64,000 nucleotides of DNA from Mucilaginibacter sp. (GTDB lineage Bacteria; Bacteroidota; Bacteroidia; Sphingobacteriales; Sphingobacteriaceae): NCBI RefSeq assembly GCF_025359345.1, contig NZ_JANYGQ010000022.1, positions 186,001-250,000 on the forward strand, in the 5' to 3' direction. This document shows positions 1 to 7,693 of the stretch, piece after piece (position 1 is the stretch's first letter; every line of letters begins with the position of its first letter). The notes beneath the pieces are model-generated. The model had not been told where the DNA came from. It worked only from the letters and a program-made list of their open reading frames with translations, and did no database searches. Made by a program: the position numbers and the translations under genes.

Positions 1-918
1 TGCGGGATGGCTTACTGTTATTTCGTGAATACCTGCTGGTAAATTGGCGGGCAAAACGAATGATATCCTGGTATCGGTTACGTCAGTTTTATTCGGAATA
101 ATTACCAGGTCGTCGATGTTAATATGTACAACATCTGCATCAAGTTGTTCACCATCGATAATCAAGGTATAGCCTTTCAATATCTTCTGATTCTCAACAA
201 CCGGCTGACCAGGTGCCGATTGGGACTGAATGTCATTTATAACGGGGGTTTTAAATGGCTGAACATACAGGTTGCGTTGCTTAACAGGCAAGGCTGTTTT
301 GGTTGATTTTTCGCTCTCTATCAGTACAACTGTTACCCGGTAAGCCGTAGTAGGCCGGTAATTTGTCTGAAACGCAGTCCACAGTTTTGAAATCTCTTCG
401 GTGTTTAATACCTCGGGCACTATTTTAATCATTTCCAGCTGGTCGGCAAGGCCCGAGGTGGATAGCGACCGCAAATTTGGCGGCAGCGTGCCCCCTGTAA
501 AACCGCCGACCGGCGATGTAAGCGATTTACGTATGGCCTCGCGTGGCAGCACCGGGTTTTCGAACAGTAATTGCATGGCATAACCCAACAATATTTCCTG
601 GTGAAGCTCAAACGGGCTGTATGCCGATAGCAGGTAATGCAAATCGAGCGCGAGATATGGATTGGTTATCCGGTCGCCGTTTGCGTTCATCGATGGAAAA
701 TTCTGGTTGCGCCAACCCTGGTTTTGCGATACCATGTACATAAACAGGTTCAACTGGCTTTTTTCGTCGGTGCCCGAAGTTGGCACCCTGTCGGGCGGGA
801 AAGAAGTTACCGCCACATCGACGCCGGTGGCGCCTGATACATCACGGTCGATAATTCCATTGTTTAACAAATCCTTGAGGACTTGTGTAACCGATGCGAT
901 TGCCAGGGCTGAACTCAT
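1..918 (-). CDS. Pvc16/DUF4255-family eCIS tail-terminator protein (partial, C-terminus off the left edge)
   Basis: The reading frame stays open from the ATG at 918 to the window edge (306 codons), so the C-terminus is missing. The translation starts MSSALAIASVTQVLKDLLNN and has the DUF4255 hallmark LALDLHYLLSAY followed by EILLGYAMQLL at about residues 90-120. The later part (IDGEQLDADVVHINIDDLVI onward) looks like an added IPT/TIG-type beta domain. In eCIS particles (Afp, PVC, AlgoCIS) Pvc16/Afp16-type proteins cap the tube and sheath and set length. The start codon overlaps the stop of the upstream gene (ATGA), so the two are probably translationally coupled. Family from visible motifs; role from family knowledge. 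Confidence 0.85.
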   Translation of the reverse strand, partial: MSSALAIASVTQVLKDLLNNGIIDRDVSGATGVDVAVTSFPPDRVPTSGTDEKSQLNLFMYMVSQNQGWRNQNFPSMNANGDRITNPYLALDLHYLLSAYSPFELHQEILLGYAMQLLFENPVLPREAIRKSLTSPVGGFTGGTLPPNLRSLSTSGLADQLEMIKIVPEVLNTEEISKLWTAFQTNYRPTTAYRVTVVLIESEKSTKTALPVKQRNLYVQPFKTPVINDIQSQSAPGQPVVENQKILKGYTLIIDGEQLDADVVHINIDDLVIIPNKTDVTDTRISFVLPANLPAGIHEITVSHPA

Positions 919-1835
919 TGTCCGTTACGTTTATGTTGACTTAAAAAATCGTCGAGCGTAAGCATAGGTTTTTGCGGCTCGCGGCGCTGAACAGGAGCCG
1001 GGGCCTGCGGGTGCACTGCCTTAACTTCTATACGCCCGATAGTTACTTTTATAACCGGTTGTGCAGTTTGTCCAAAGGACTTTTGCCCACCATCGCGCAA
1101 ATTGCCGTTGCTTATATTGGGCTGCGATACAGTATTGATACCGTTTTGCATCGAATTGTTTAAGCTTTTAAAACCGGTTGGGGATTGTACAGGATTGTTG
1201 ACTTGCACGCTTGGTGCACCGTCGTCCAATCCAATACTTTCGGCGGCCGCGCTGTTTTTTCTTTTACCGGTAAACAACGTAGTTTCCCTCTTATTTTCCG
1301 GAGCGTCCGGTTTGGGCCAAACCAAGCTATTTTCGCTATTTTTTACCGGACTAGATGGAGAATTTGTGTTGAAATTATGCTGATAAGGGGCTGCCGTTTG
1401 CCGTTTACCCAACAAGTTCAACTCATTTGCAGCGGCTTTTTCGGCATGGTCAGCACGCTTGTTTCCCGGCTTAAAATCGTCTGCAATGGGGCTAACCTCA
1501 AATGCTACCGGCCTCGTAAATGCTGCTCTGGCAGCGCTAAAGGTTACCTGCGAAGTTGCTTCGGGTTCGGGATCGGGCTGCTGTTTCATGCCGCTGTCGC
1601 GCCGGGTGGTGTTAGCCACAGGGCGGTAGGTTGATGGTTCGGTGTCAGCATCAGGCCCTTTATTTTCATCGGTATTAACGCGCTCCGAAAAAGTATCAAT
1701 AGCATTTGCCGGTGCCGGGTTAACATCCTCATGAAAAGAGTTTTGCTCTGCCTCAAACCGGCCACGTAAACGGGGAACAATATTTGTTTCCGTATGCATG
1801 TGCCTGTTTATTAAATTACTTGCAAAACCTTTCAT
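915..1835 (-). CDS. Low-complexity eCIS-associated protein with C-terminal VTIGRIEVKA motif
   Basis: A 306-residue protein with no recognisable fold over most of its length: rich in Asn, Pro, Ser, Thr, Lys and Gln and probably disordered. The only conserved-looking element is near the C-terminus, VIKVTIGRIEVKAVHP (about residues 262-277), followed by a Pro-rich linker and an amphipathic end (LTLDDFLSQHK). From memory, short proteins ending in a VTIGRIEVRA-like strand recur just before the Pvc16 gene in Bacteroidota eCIS loci; their role is not established. The start overlaps the previous gene's stop (TAATG) and the stop overlaps the next start (ATGA), so it lies inside the operon. A particle adaptor or assembly factor is my inference. 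Confidence 0.7.
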   Translation of the reverse strand: MKGFASNLINRHMHTETNIVPRLRGRFEAEQNSFHEDVNPAPANAIDTFSERVNTDENKGPDADTEPSTYRPVANTTRRDSGMKQQPDPEPEATSQVTFSAARAAFTRPVAFEVSPIADDFKPGNKRADHAEKAAANELNLLGKRQTAAPYQHNFNTNSPSSPVKNSENSLVWPKPDAPENKRETTLFTGKRKNSAAAESIGLDDGAPSVQVNNPVQSPTGFKSLNNSMQNGINTVSQPNISNGNLRDGGQKSFGQTAQPVIKVTIGRIEVKAVHPQAPAPVQRREPQKPMLTLDDFLSQHKRNGQ

Positions 1836-2572
1836 TAGCTTATCATTTCAATATAAAGCTGCCTGCGCCGCGGGCTCATTTTCAATATATCCTGCTCCGA
1901 CCAATGGAACGATCTGGCCAGCAAATAAACCTCCTGCATAACATGCTTTGCCCAATTGTCAATTTCGGTCCACAGGTATCCCGCGATATCAAAATTTGCC
2001 GCCCACTCATGCGTGCAGGCGGGGCAGGTTAAAGCCATTTGAATATCTGCTTGAGGGTCCAGTTTCTCCATCTGTTGTTCCAGCGCGTCCCAGGCGCTTT
2101 CTGGCAACTCGTCCACAGCGATTTCTTCAACTCCTTTATTCGCTCCTGTAATGCATTCGGCAAGCAGTTTTTGCGGATTGACTGAATACGCTGGGTCGGA
2201 ACTGGCCCTGAAAACATCATGACTGTTGGGCAGGCGGAAACTGATATGAGTGCCTTCTACAACCAACTCAAAAGTTTGCGGTGACGTTTGCCGCTGCGGA
2301 ACCTGGAGCCGGATGTCTTCCAGTTCGGTTGTCCACTCAAGTAATTCGCCGCATTTTGGGCAATTGGCTTTATTCAACAATCTTGAGCCGAACATCCACT
2401 CACGTAGCTGCAGCAGCCGGGCATCGCGTTCACCGATGCTCCAGTCGGCCACCTGGTTTAGGTCGGGCACACCACAGGCTAGGCTCAACAGTTGTAGAGA
2501 GCGTTCCGTTAATGTAAGATTTAGTCCATCCTCCCAAACCCGGAGCAATTCGATGGAATTGAGGGTACGCAT
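1835..2572 (-). CDS. T4 gp26-like baseplate hub assembly chaperone with two CxxC pairs
   Basis: This 245-residue protein lies inside the eCIS operon, 16 nt after the tube gene. It begins with a helical segment (IELLRVWEDGLNLTLTERSL) typical of the T4 gp26 / baseplate-hub chaperone family found in eCIS loci. It has two CxxC pairs, NCPKCGELLEW (about residue 70) and TCPACTHEW (about residue 182), which probably bind one zinc. The C-terminus (FHWSEQDILKMSPRRRQLYIEMI) matches the conserved end of the family. In T4 this family helps hub assembly; here the role in baseplate assembly is inferred from context. Confidence 0.75.
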   Translation of the reverse strand: MRTLNSIELLRVWEDGLNLTLTERSLQLLSLACGVPDLNQVADWSIGERDARLLQLREWMFGSRLLNKANCPKCGELLEWTTELEDIRLQVPQRQTSPQTFELVVEGTHISFRLPNSHDVFRASSDPAYSVNPQKLLAECITGANKGVEEIAVDELPESAWDALEQQMEKLDPQADIQMALTCPACTHEWAANFDIAGYLWTEIDNWAKHVMQEVYLLARSFHWSEQDILKMSPRRRQLYIEMIS

Positions 2573-2588
2573 TATTTACTTTCTGATG

Positions 2589-3116
2589 TTAAGCAGCAGG
2601 ATCAGTATAGCTTGGTTCACTTGGTTCGGTTACTGATGTATCTCGCTCCCAGCCTTCGTTTTCCAATTTAATGTGCTGAATAGCCACGGCATTAGCATTA
2701 GCATCTAAATCAGGCAGCGACTGGTATTCAGATACCCAGCAACGGTGCACATTATAGGCTATAGCCAGCTGGCCGGCTTCGTTATACATCTCGATCCGTA
2801 CTTCCTTGCGGAAATCTTTCAGAGATACTTCCGAACCCAGCGCCGAACCATAGTTCCACACTTTATTTGCCCATTGTTCAAAATTAACATCGTGTGTTAC
2901 ACCGCGTTCAAGCGTAATTGCATCGTATTCGGTGCGTCCCGGCGATTTGCGGCTGCTGCTCGGGTCGCCGCCTTCGCGGTGTTTAACAACCTCGGTTGTT
3001 TTTTTTAGCCCGCCAACTTTGCTTACACCTGCAACATATTGGTTATCCCACTTAATGCGGAACTTGAAATTTTTGTAAGGATCGAAGCGCTGGGCGTTTA
3101 CTGTAAATTGTGCCAT
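2589..3116 (-). CDS. Contractile tail tube protein, T4 gp19 family
   Basis: This 175-residue protein has the gp19-type tube fold signature: FKFRIKWDNQYVAGVSKVGG near the N-terminus, then TTEVVKHREGG, the acceptor-site pattern PGRTEYDAITLERGVTHD, and a C-terminal beta strand region ending AIQHIKLENEGWERD. The length is typical of Pvc1/Afp1-type inner tube subunits. Stacked hexamers of this family form the rigid tube that the sheath drives outward. It follows the sheath gene by 17 nt and precedes the gp26-like gene by 16 nt, the usual eCIS order. The last ten residues (TEPSEPSYTDPAA region) are an acidic tail outside the core fold. Confidence 0.92.
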   Translation of the reverse strand: MAQFTVNAQRFDPYKNFKFRIKWDNQYVAGVSKVGGLKKTTEVVKHREGGDPSSSRKSPGRTEYDAITLERGVTHDVNFEQWANKVWNYGSALGSEVSLKDFRKEVRIEMYNEAGQLAIAYNVHRCWVSEYQSLPDLDANANAVAIQHIKLENEGWERDTSVTEPSEPSYTDPAA

Positions 3117-3133
3117 AATCTTTATTATTAGGT

Positions 3134-4744
3134 TTAAACGTCTATTTGCCCAGCAAGCTGCTGGATTTGAATGATTACAAATTCAGCCGGCTTAAGCGGA
3201 GCAAAGCCAACCAGTATATTTACCACACCGTTGTTGATGTCGTTTTGGGTAGTGGTTTCCGAGTCGCATTTAACCAGGTAGGCCTGTTTTGGCGTGGTGC
3301 CCTGGAAAGCCCCCTGCCTGAACAGGTTTTGCATAAATGCGCCTATGTTAAGCCTTATCTGAGCCCAAAGCGGCTCGTCGTTCGGCTCAAATACAACCCA
3401 TTGCGTGCCGCGGTAAAGGCTCTCTTCTAAAAATAAAGCGGTGCGCCTAACAGCCACATACTTGTAATCATCGGCAAACTGGTCGGCGCCGCGTAGTGTG
3501 CGCGCTCCCCATACCACGCTGCCTGCCAGCGGGAACGTACGCAGGTTATTAATACCCAGCGGGTTCATCTGGCCGTTTTCGGCATCAGTAAGAGATACCT
3601 GTAAGCCTTGCACACCGTTTAAGGCTGCATCAATACCTGCCGGCGATTTCCATACACCGCGGGTGCTGTCAGTTCTCGACATTATACCAGCAACAATACC
3701 ACTGGGCACAAATGTGTCGGTTTGGTTATTGCGCAGCGGATCGGCTTCTATCACACATGGGAAATATAAGGCTGCATTGCGGGCGTAAGTACCGCTGAGG
3801 CCCAAACTGCTTAAACCGGCTAGGGCATTTGCTGTTGCTGTTGCCGGAGAACTGCCCCAGGCAATTGGCGGGTCTACCAACAGCATAGCCCTTTTATCAA
3901 CGCATAGTTTCATTGCTTTTTGATAAGTGGTTGCAGCTGTATCCCTGCCGCGCTCAGCCGGTGGTATGCATAATATATTAAACAAATCGGCCTTTATCAG
4001 GGCATACATTCCTGTCTTGTCACCTTCATCCCCCTCGTAGTCCTGGAACGTAAGTACATCGCCATCATTACCTGGCAGTGGAGTTTTTTTATCAACCGCA
4101 ACCGGCCTGCCGCCTACAATCCATTTACCCAAACCGTTCTTTTCGACGTTTAAAAGTGCGGACTGCTGCTGCAATACCCTCGGCAGGTAAAGTACATCGT
4201 TAGCGTTCATACTTACACCCAGGTATTTTTCCTTAATGGTGGGTTGGCTGCCATCGCTGTTTTGCATAAAAATGGTAAGGTTAAACGGATCGTTTACTGT
4301 AGGTGATACCGGCGATGTTGGTGGCGCGGTAGGGTCCTGCGTATTGTAATCGATAGTTACCAGCAGGTTGTTTGCCCAGGCACCGGGGCTTGTTGCCACC
4401 AGTGTAAAAGGGCCGTCAACCGGGCTTGCAATACTGGTTTGCAATACAAATGAAGCAATTCCATCGTCGGTTCCTGTTTCGTTGAAAACCCTTACGATGA
4501 TGGCCTGGCTGCCGCCGTTCGAGAAAAAGTCGCGCACGGCGTAGCTCATGGTGCTCGGTATCCACAATCCGCCGAAACTTCGCTCAAAGTCGCTAAAACT
4601 GTTTACGATTGTAGGCTCGTTAACGGGACCGCTGAGGGCCCTGCCGATAAAAGCCGTAATGGAAGTGGCCACACCGGTAAGGGTGCGCACCCCGCTCGGT
4701 ATTTCTTCGATGTACACCCCCGGATAAGTAGTTTGAACTGGCAT
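3134..4744 (-). CDS. Contractile tail sheath protein (eCIS sheath 1)
   Basis: A 536-residue sheath subunit. The N-terminus (TTYPGVYIEEIPSGVRTLTG, then TSITAFIGRALSGP) is the handshake arm and domain start typical of phage and eCIS sheaths. SYAVRDFFSNGGSQAIIVRV is the core strand. The C-terminal domain holds VVWGARTLRG, YVAVRRTALFLEESLYRGTQ and WVVFEPNDEPLWAQIR, the conserved sheath-sheath interaction region. Contraction of this family powers tube injection. It is the first gene of the operon in this window and is preceded by the repeat-bearing leader at 4831-4975. Compare the second, interrupted sheath gene at 12828-14408. Confidence 0.95.
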   Translation of the reverse strand: MPVQTTYPGVYIEEIPSGVRTLTGVATSITAFIGRALSGPVNEPTIVNSFSDFERSFGGLWIPSTMSYAVRDFFSNGGSQAIIVRVFNETGTDDGIASFVLQTSIASPVDGPFTLVATSPGAWANNLLVTIDYNTQDPTAPPTSPVSPTVNDPFNLTIFMQNSDGSQPTIKEKYLGVSMNANDVLYLPRVLQQQSALLNVEKNGLGKWIVGGRPVAVDKKTPLPGNDGDVLTFQDYEGDEGDKTGMYALIKADLFNILCIPPAERGRDTAATTYQKAMKLCVDKRAMLLVDPPIAWGSSPATATANALAGLSSLGLSGTYARNAALYFPCVIEADPLRNNQTDTFVPSGIVAGIMSRTDSTRGVWKSPAGIDAALNGVQGLQVSLTDAENGQMNPLGINNLRTFPLAGSVVWGARTLRGADQFADDYKYVAVRRTALFLEESLYRGTQWVVFEPNDEPLWAQIRLNIGAFMQNLFRQGAFQGTTPKQAYLVKCDSETTTQNDINNGVVNILVGFAPLKPAEFVIIQIQQLAGQIDV

Positions 4745-4830
4745 ATCTGTTAAAATTTGATGTGTAAAAAATAATGGACCGCAGGAAGATTATTCAGGAA
4801 AATAAAAGGTGATAAAATGAGCCCCGTAAT

Positions 4831-4898
4831 GAAAACTGCATAAAGCTTCGCCTCCTCAGTCACATATTGCCTATGTGATTACAGCACAACGGGTGTTA
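4831..4898. repeat. 68-nt tandem repeat, copy 1, in the eCIS operon leader
   Basis: Copy 1 of a 68-nt direct repeat lying 87-154 nt upstream of the sheath start. It contains the inverted repeat TCACATA-TTGCC-TATGTGA (4860-4878) and a second weaker hairpin around AAGCTTCGCCTCC. It matches copy 2 at 64 of 68 positions. No coding frame explains the conservation. Confidence 0.9.
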
Positions 4899-4907
4899 CC
4901 GGGTGCT

Positions 4908-4975
4908 GAAAACTGAATAAAGCTTCGCTTCCTCAGTCACATATGGCGTATGTGATTACAGCACAACGGGTGTTA
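4908..4975. repeat. 68-nt tandem repeat, copy 2, in the eCIS operon leader
   Basis: Copy 2, nine bases after copy 1. The four differences from copy 1 keep the 7-bp arms of the inverted repeat (TCACATA-TGGCG-TATGTGA, 4937-4955); two of them fall in its five-base centre. Conserved arms with a changed loop suggest selection on a structure or a dimeric protein site rather than simple drift. Confidence 0.9.
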
Positions 4976-5551
4976 ATTGCTCAACTTAGAAGATTACTTG
5001 GATGCCTGCAACAAAGTGCGATAGATGTTAAAAGTTGCAGGCGTAATGATCGTTTTCACAGGTTTCTAAGTTTAAGTATAAGTTGAAATTAAAATTAATA
5101 TTTAAGAAAATGAAATTTTTATGAAAAAAATTAATATTTAGCTATAAGCATTAAATTATATAAGATAGTGTGATAACTACATTATTAACAAAGCGTTATG
5201 ATATTATTACTTAATCTAAATTGTCTTTTAAGTTAAAATAGTTTATAAAAATAACTAGCAGACTATTTCTTATTAGTTAATTACACAGGAACAATTTAAT
5301 AAAGTATTTTGTAGAATAGTTTAAATGTTACAGGCACGCCCCTGGCAAAGGGCGCTTATTAGGTTTGATAAAGTTAGCAGATGCTTAAATTGAAAAGAAT
5401 GTGGACAACACTGAAATGCACTGCGGAAAATACGTGAAGAGAATGCGTAAAAACCGCGGGCAAAAATCTATAAATAAAGGCTTTACGGCGTTTTTTAGCC
5501 AGGCTGAGAACTAAAGTACAATTGCCGGATAATTAACGCAATTCTTCACTT
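4976..5551. other. AT-rich non-coding stretch upstream of the eCIS operon
   Basis: No convincing gene lies between 4976 and 5551. Bases 5080-5330 are strikingly AT-rich compared with the flanking genes, with runs such as GAAAAAAATTAATATTTAG. The only open frame of note is a 32-codon basic peptide (ATG at 5416, ending 5514) that I do not recognise. Promoters for the leftward eCIS operon probably lie in or near this stretch, but I found no TAnnTTTG element on that strand. Confidence 0.5.
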
Positions 5552-6889
5552 TTAAAACGATTCGTTCAAATTAAGGAAGAAACCCTTGTTACCGAATTTA
5601 CCGAAGGCATAATCGAGCGCCAGGTTGGTGCGGGTGGCTTTGTTAAACAGCACGCGTAAGCCGCCGCCATAACCGGGCTGAAATACCTGGAACAGTTTGG
5701 TGCCGTGCTCATCATTACCGGTCTGCATACTGCCAAATACAACACCACTGATAAATTTATTGGCCAATATAGGGAAGCGGAATTCTGCTTCGGTATCATT
5801 AAACTGGGTGCCTTTAAAATATTGCGAGGTATACCCCCTCCCGCTTCTGAAAGTACCGTCTCTGGCGGTACCGGGTAACTCAAGGTATGGTATGCTGCCG
5901 CTTAACAGGTACGAACCCCAGTTCCAGACAGCAAGGACAGTTTCGGGGCTGGAATCAGACAGGCTGAAGTATTTCCTGAAATCGGTGGTAAACTGCATCG
6001 CATTTTTTGTACTGCCTATCCATGTTTGATTGACCCTTATCCCGGCATCAAAATAAATGCCGCTGTAGGCGCGGTTCGGGTTATCGCGGGTGATGTACTC
6101 TACGTTAAAAAGAAAGCCGTTTGCTGAATAATGATCCTGCGGAAACCCATGCTCATTATTATATACGCTTGATGGCGTTGCATTATTTATTGTATCCTTA
6201 GTGGTAATTTTTCCTCTTATTTCAAATGACAAGCCAGCGCCTAAAAAAAGGTTTTTTGCAACTTCTTTATAAGCTTTTTCCCTTATATTGAGATAGTAGG
6301 AATGAATTGCATAGCCTTTATGGGCGGCATCGGCTAAAATTTTGTCGGTAGCGCTTCCGCCATCGTCGGGTCGACCTATGCCCAGGCCAAAATCCGGGCT
6401 AACAGTTTTTGCAATTACAAAATTCCCCTGGAAATTCCACTTATTGCCCGGCGTGAAGATGTTATGGTTTACGTAGAAATAAATTATCCCTTTGCTGGTA
6501 ATAGAAGCTGATGTTGCCGCAACAGACAACAGCGTTTTGGGGTCGTTGCCTAATCTTCGCCCTGCTACCGCTTTGATACCCAACTGGGCGCCGATGGTTG
6601 GATTAGCTGCTATATTAGGTACAATTGTTATACCCGACCCATGGTGCAGGCTGTCTGCTTTTCTTTTAGGGTGAAGAATATTACGGGTTAAATCGCCAAA
6701 ATCATATTGTTTGTTCAGGTTATCAGCACGCTTTTGCTCCTTCATAGTTTTGGCGCGTAACGAGTCGGCTTTGAGAGAATCTGTTGGGGTGATCACCTGG
6801 CTGTGGGCAAGTGTACCCAAACTTATAAATAATAATATCAGTAGCGATTTTACCAGGAAAAACCTTTTGTTGAGGGAGTTGGACTGCAC
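5552..6889 (-). CDS. BamA/TamA-family (D15) outer-membrane surface antigen without POTRA domains
   Basis: A 445-residue outer-membrane barrel. Residues 1-30 form a signal peptide (SLLILLFISLGTLAHSQ). A short linker region follows instead of POTRA repeats, and the rest alternates strand-like segments. The C-terminal half contains RGYTSQYFKGTQFNDTEAEF, corresponding to the conserved RGY region of the D15/Omp85 barrel lid, and the last strand ends in Phe (NLNESF), the usual BAM recognition signal. Without POTRA domains it is unlikely to be the BamA insertase itself; Bacteroidota carry several such short D15 proteins of unknown substrate. Monocistronic, transcribed leftward. Confidence 0.8.
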   Translation of the reverse strand: MQSNSLNKRFFLVKSLLILLFISLGTLAHSQVITPTDSLKADSLRAKTMKEQKRADNLNKQYDFGDLTRNILHPKRKADSLHHGSGITIVPNIAANPTIGAQLGIKAVAGRRLGNDPKTLLSVAATSASITSKGIIYFYVNHNIFTPGNKWNFQGNFVIAKTVSPDFGLGIGRPDDGGSATDKILADAAHKGYAIHSYYLNIREKAYKEVAKNLFLGAGLSFEIRGKITTKDTINNATPSSVYNNEHGFPQDHYSANGFLFNVEYITRDNPNRAYSGIYFDAGIRVNQTWIGSTKNAMQFTTDFRKYFSLSDSSPETVLAVWNWGSYLLSGSIPYLELPGTARDGTFRSGRGYTSQYFKGTQFNDTEAEFRFPILANKFISGVVFGSMQTGNDEHGTKLFQVFQPGYGGGLRVLFNKATRTNLALDYAFGKFGNKGFFLNLNESF

Positions 6890-7108
6890 AGTTCGGTATA
6901 AGTATTAATATAAAAAAATCAGATATAGCTATAATAGCTTTATGTACTTGTTAAACCAATATGCATGGTAAATGTTTTACGTACAGATTTGTCCAGGACA
7001 ACCAGGTCCAGATAGCTGCAACTCCTGCAGTCTTACTGTGGATTCTCGGACCACTTTTTATGGCCTGCCATTGATGAATTGAACTATATTTTTTAGTTTA
7101 GTTTAAGT

Positions 7109-7576
7109 ATGATAGAAACGTTAAAAAAACAATATGCGCTGGTCCAGGAGTCGCGGAGCATCCTGTTAAATTTTGTTGAAACGCAAGTTGACGCCGATAT
7201 TGACACACCGGTAACCGCATACACAAACAAAACTATTCGCGGCTTAATGGAGCACACCACTTCATGCTATTTTGTTTGGCTTGCTTACTTTTGCTTACGC
7301 CAGCCTTACGGTTCTATAAAGGATAAAGGGTCTGCAACTTTCAAGGAATTGCGTCAACTTTATCAAAAAGCGGATGAAACTGTAGCCACATTTCTGCAAA
7401 ACTTTGATGGTAAAATGGAGATACCCATAACAGCGCAGCATTGGGACGACGAGATATTAACGTTTACGCCACTTCGATTATTTACCCACGTTGTTACCCA
7501 TGAGTTTCATCACAAAGGACAGATTGTGATGATTTGCCGCATGTTGGGTTTTGTGCCGCCTGATACCGATATATGA
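7109..7576 (+). CDS. DinB-family protein
   Basis: A 155-residue four-helix-bundle protein of the DinB/YfiT type. The metal-ligand histidines are visible: MEHTTSCY in helix 2 and FTHVVTHEFHHKGQIVMI in helix 4; the HEFHHKGQ motif is diagnostic for the family. Members bind divalent metal and in some bacteria use low-molecular-weight thiols, but the substrate here is unknown. The length is normal and the ATG at 7109 is the only good start. No operon partner: the next gene starts over 100 nt downstream with its own leader. Confidence 0.85.
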   Translation: MIETLKKQYALVQESRSILLNFVETQVDADIDTPVTAYTNKTIRGLMEHTTSCYFVWLAYFCLRQPYGSIKDKGSATFKELRQLYQKADETVATFLQNFDGKMEIPITAQHWDDEILTFTPLRLFTHVVTHEFHHKGQIVMICRMLGFVPPDTDI

Positions 7577-7693
7577 TATGCGGTTTCCGTCAAAAAAAAG
7601 CAGAGTGAGAGGTGGTACTTGTTCTTTCCTTCTATAGTGATATATTTACTCTACCTTTATTATTATAAAAACTGTATACCAAACCTCAGCATC

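Noticed and set aside
4860..4955. TCACATA...TATGTGA as a CRP-box
   Set aside because: The CRP consensus is TGTGA-N6-TCACA; here the halves are in the opposite order, so it is not a standard CRP site.
5416..5514. 32-codon basic peptide in the AT-rich region upstream of the eCIS operon
   Set aside because: Too short, no homology remembered, no promoter or RBS; kept only as a remark.
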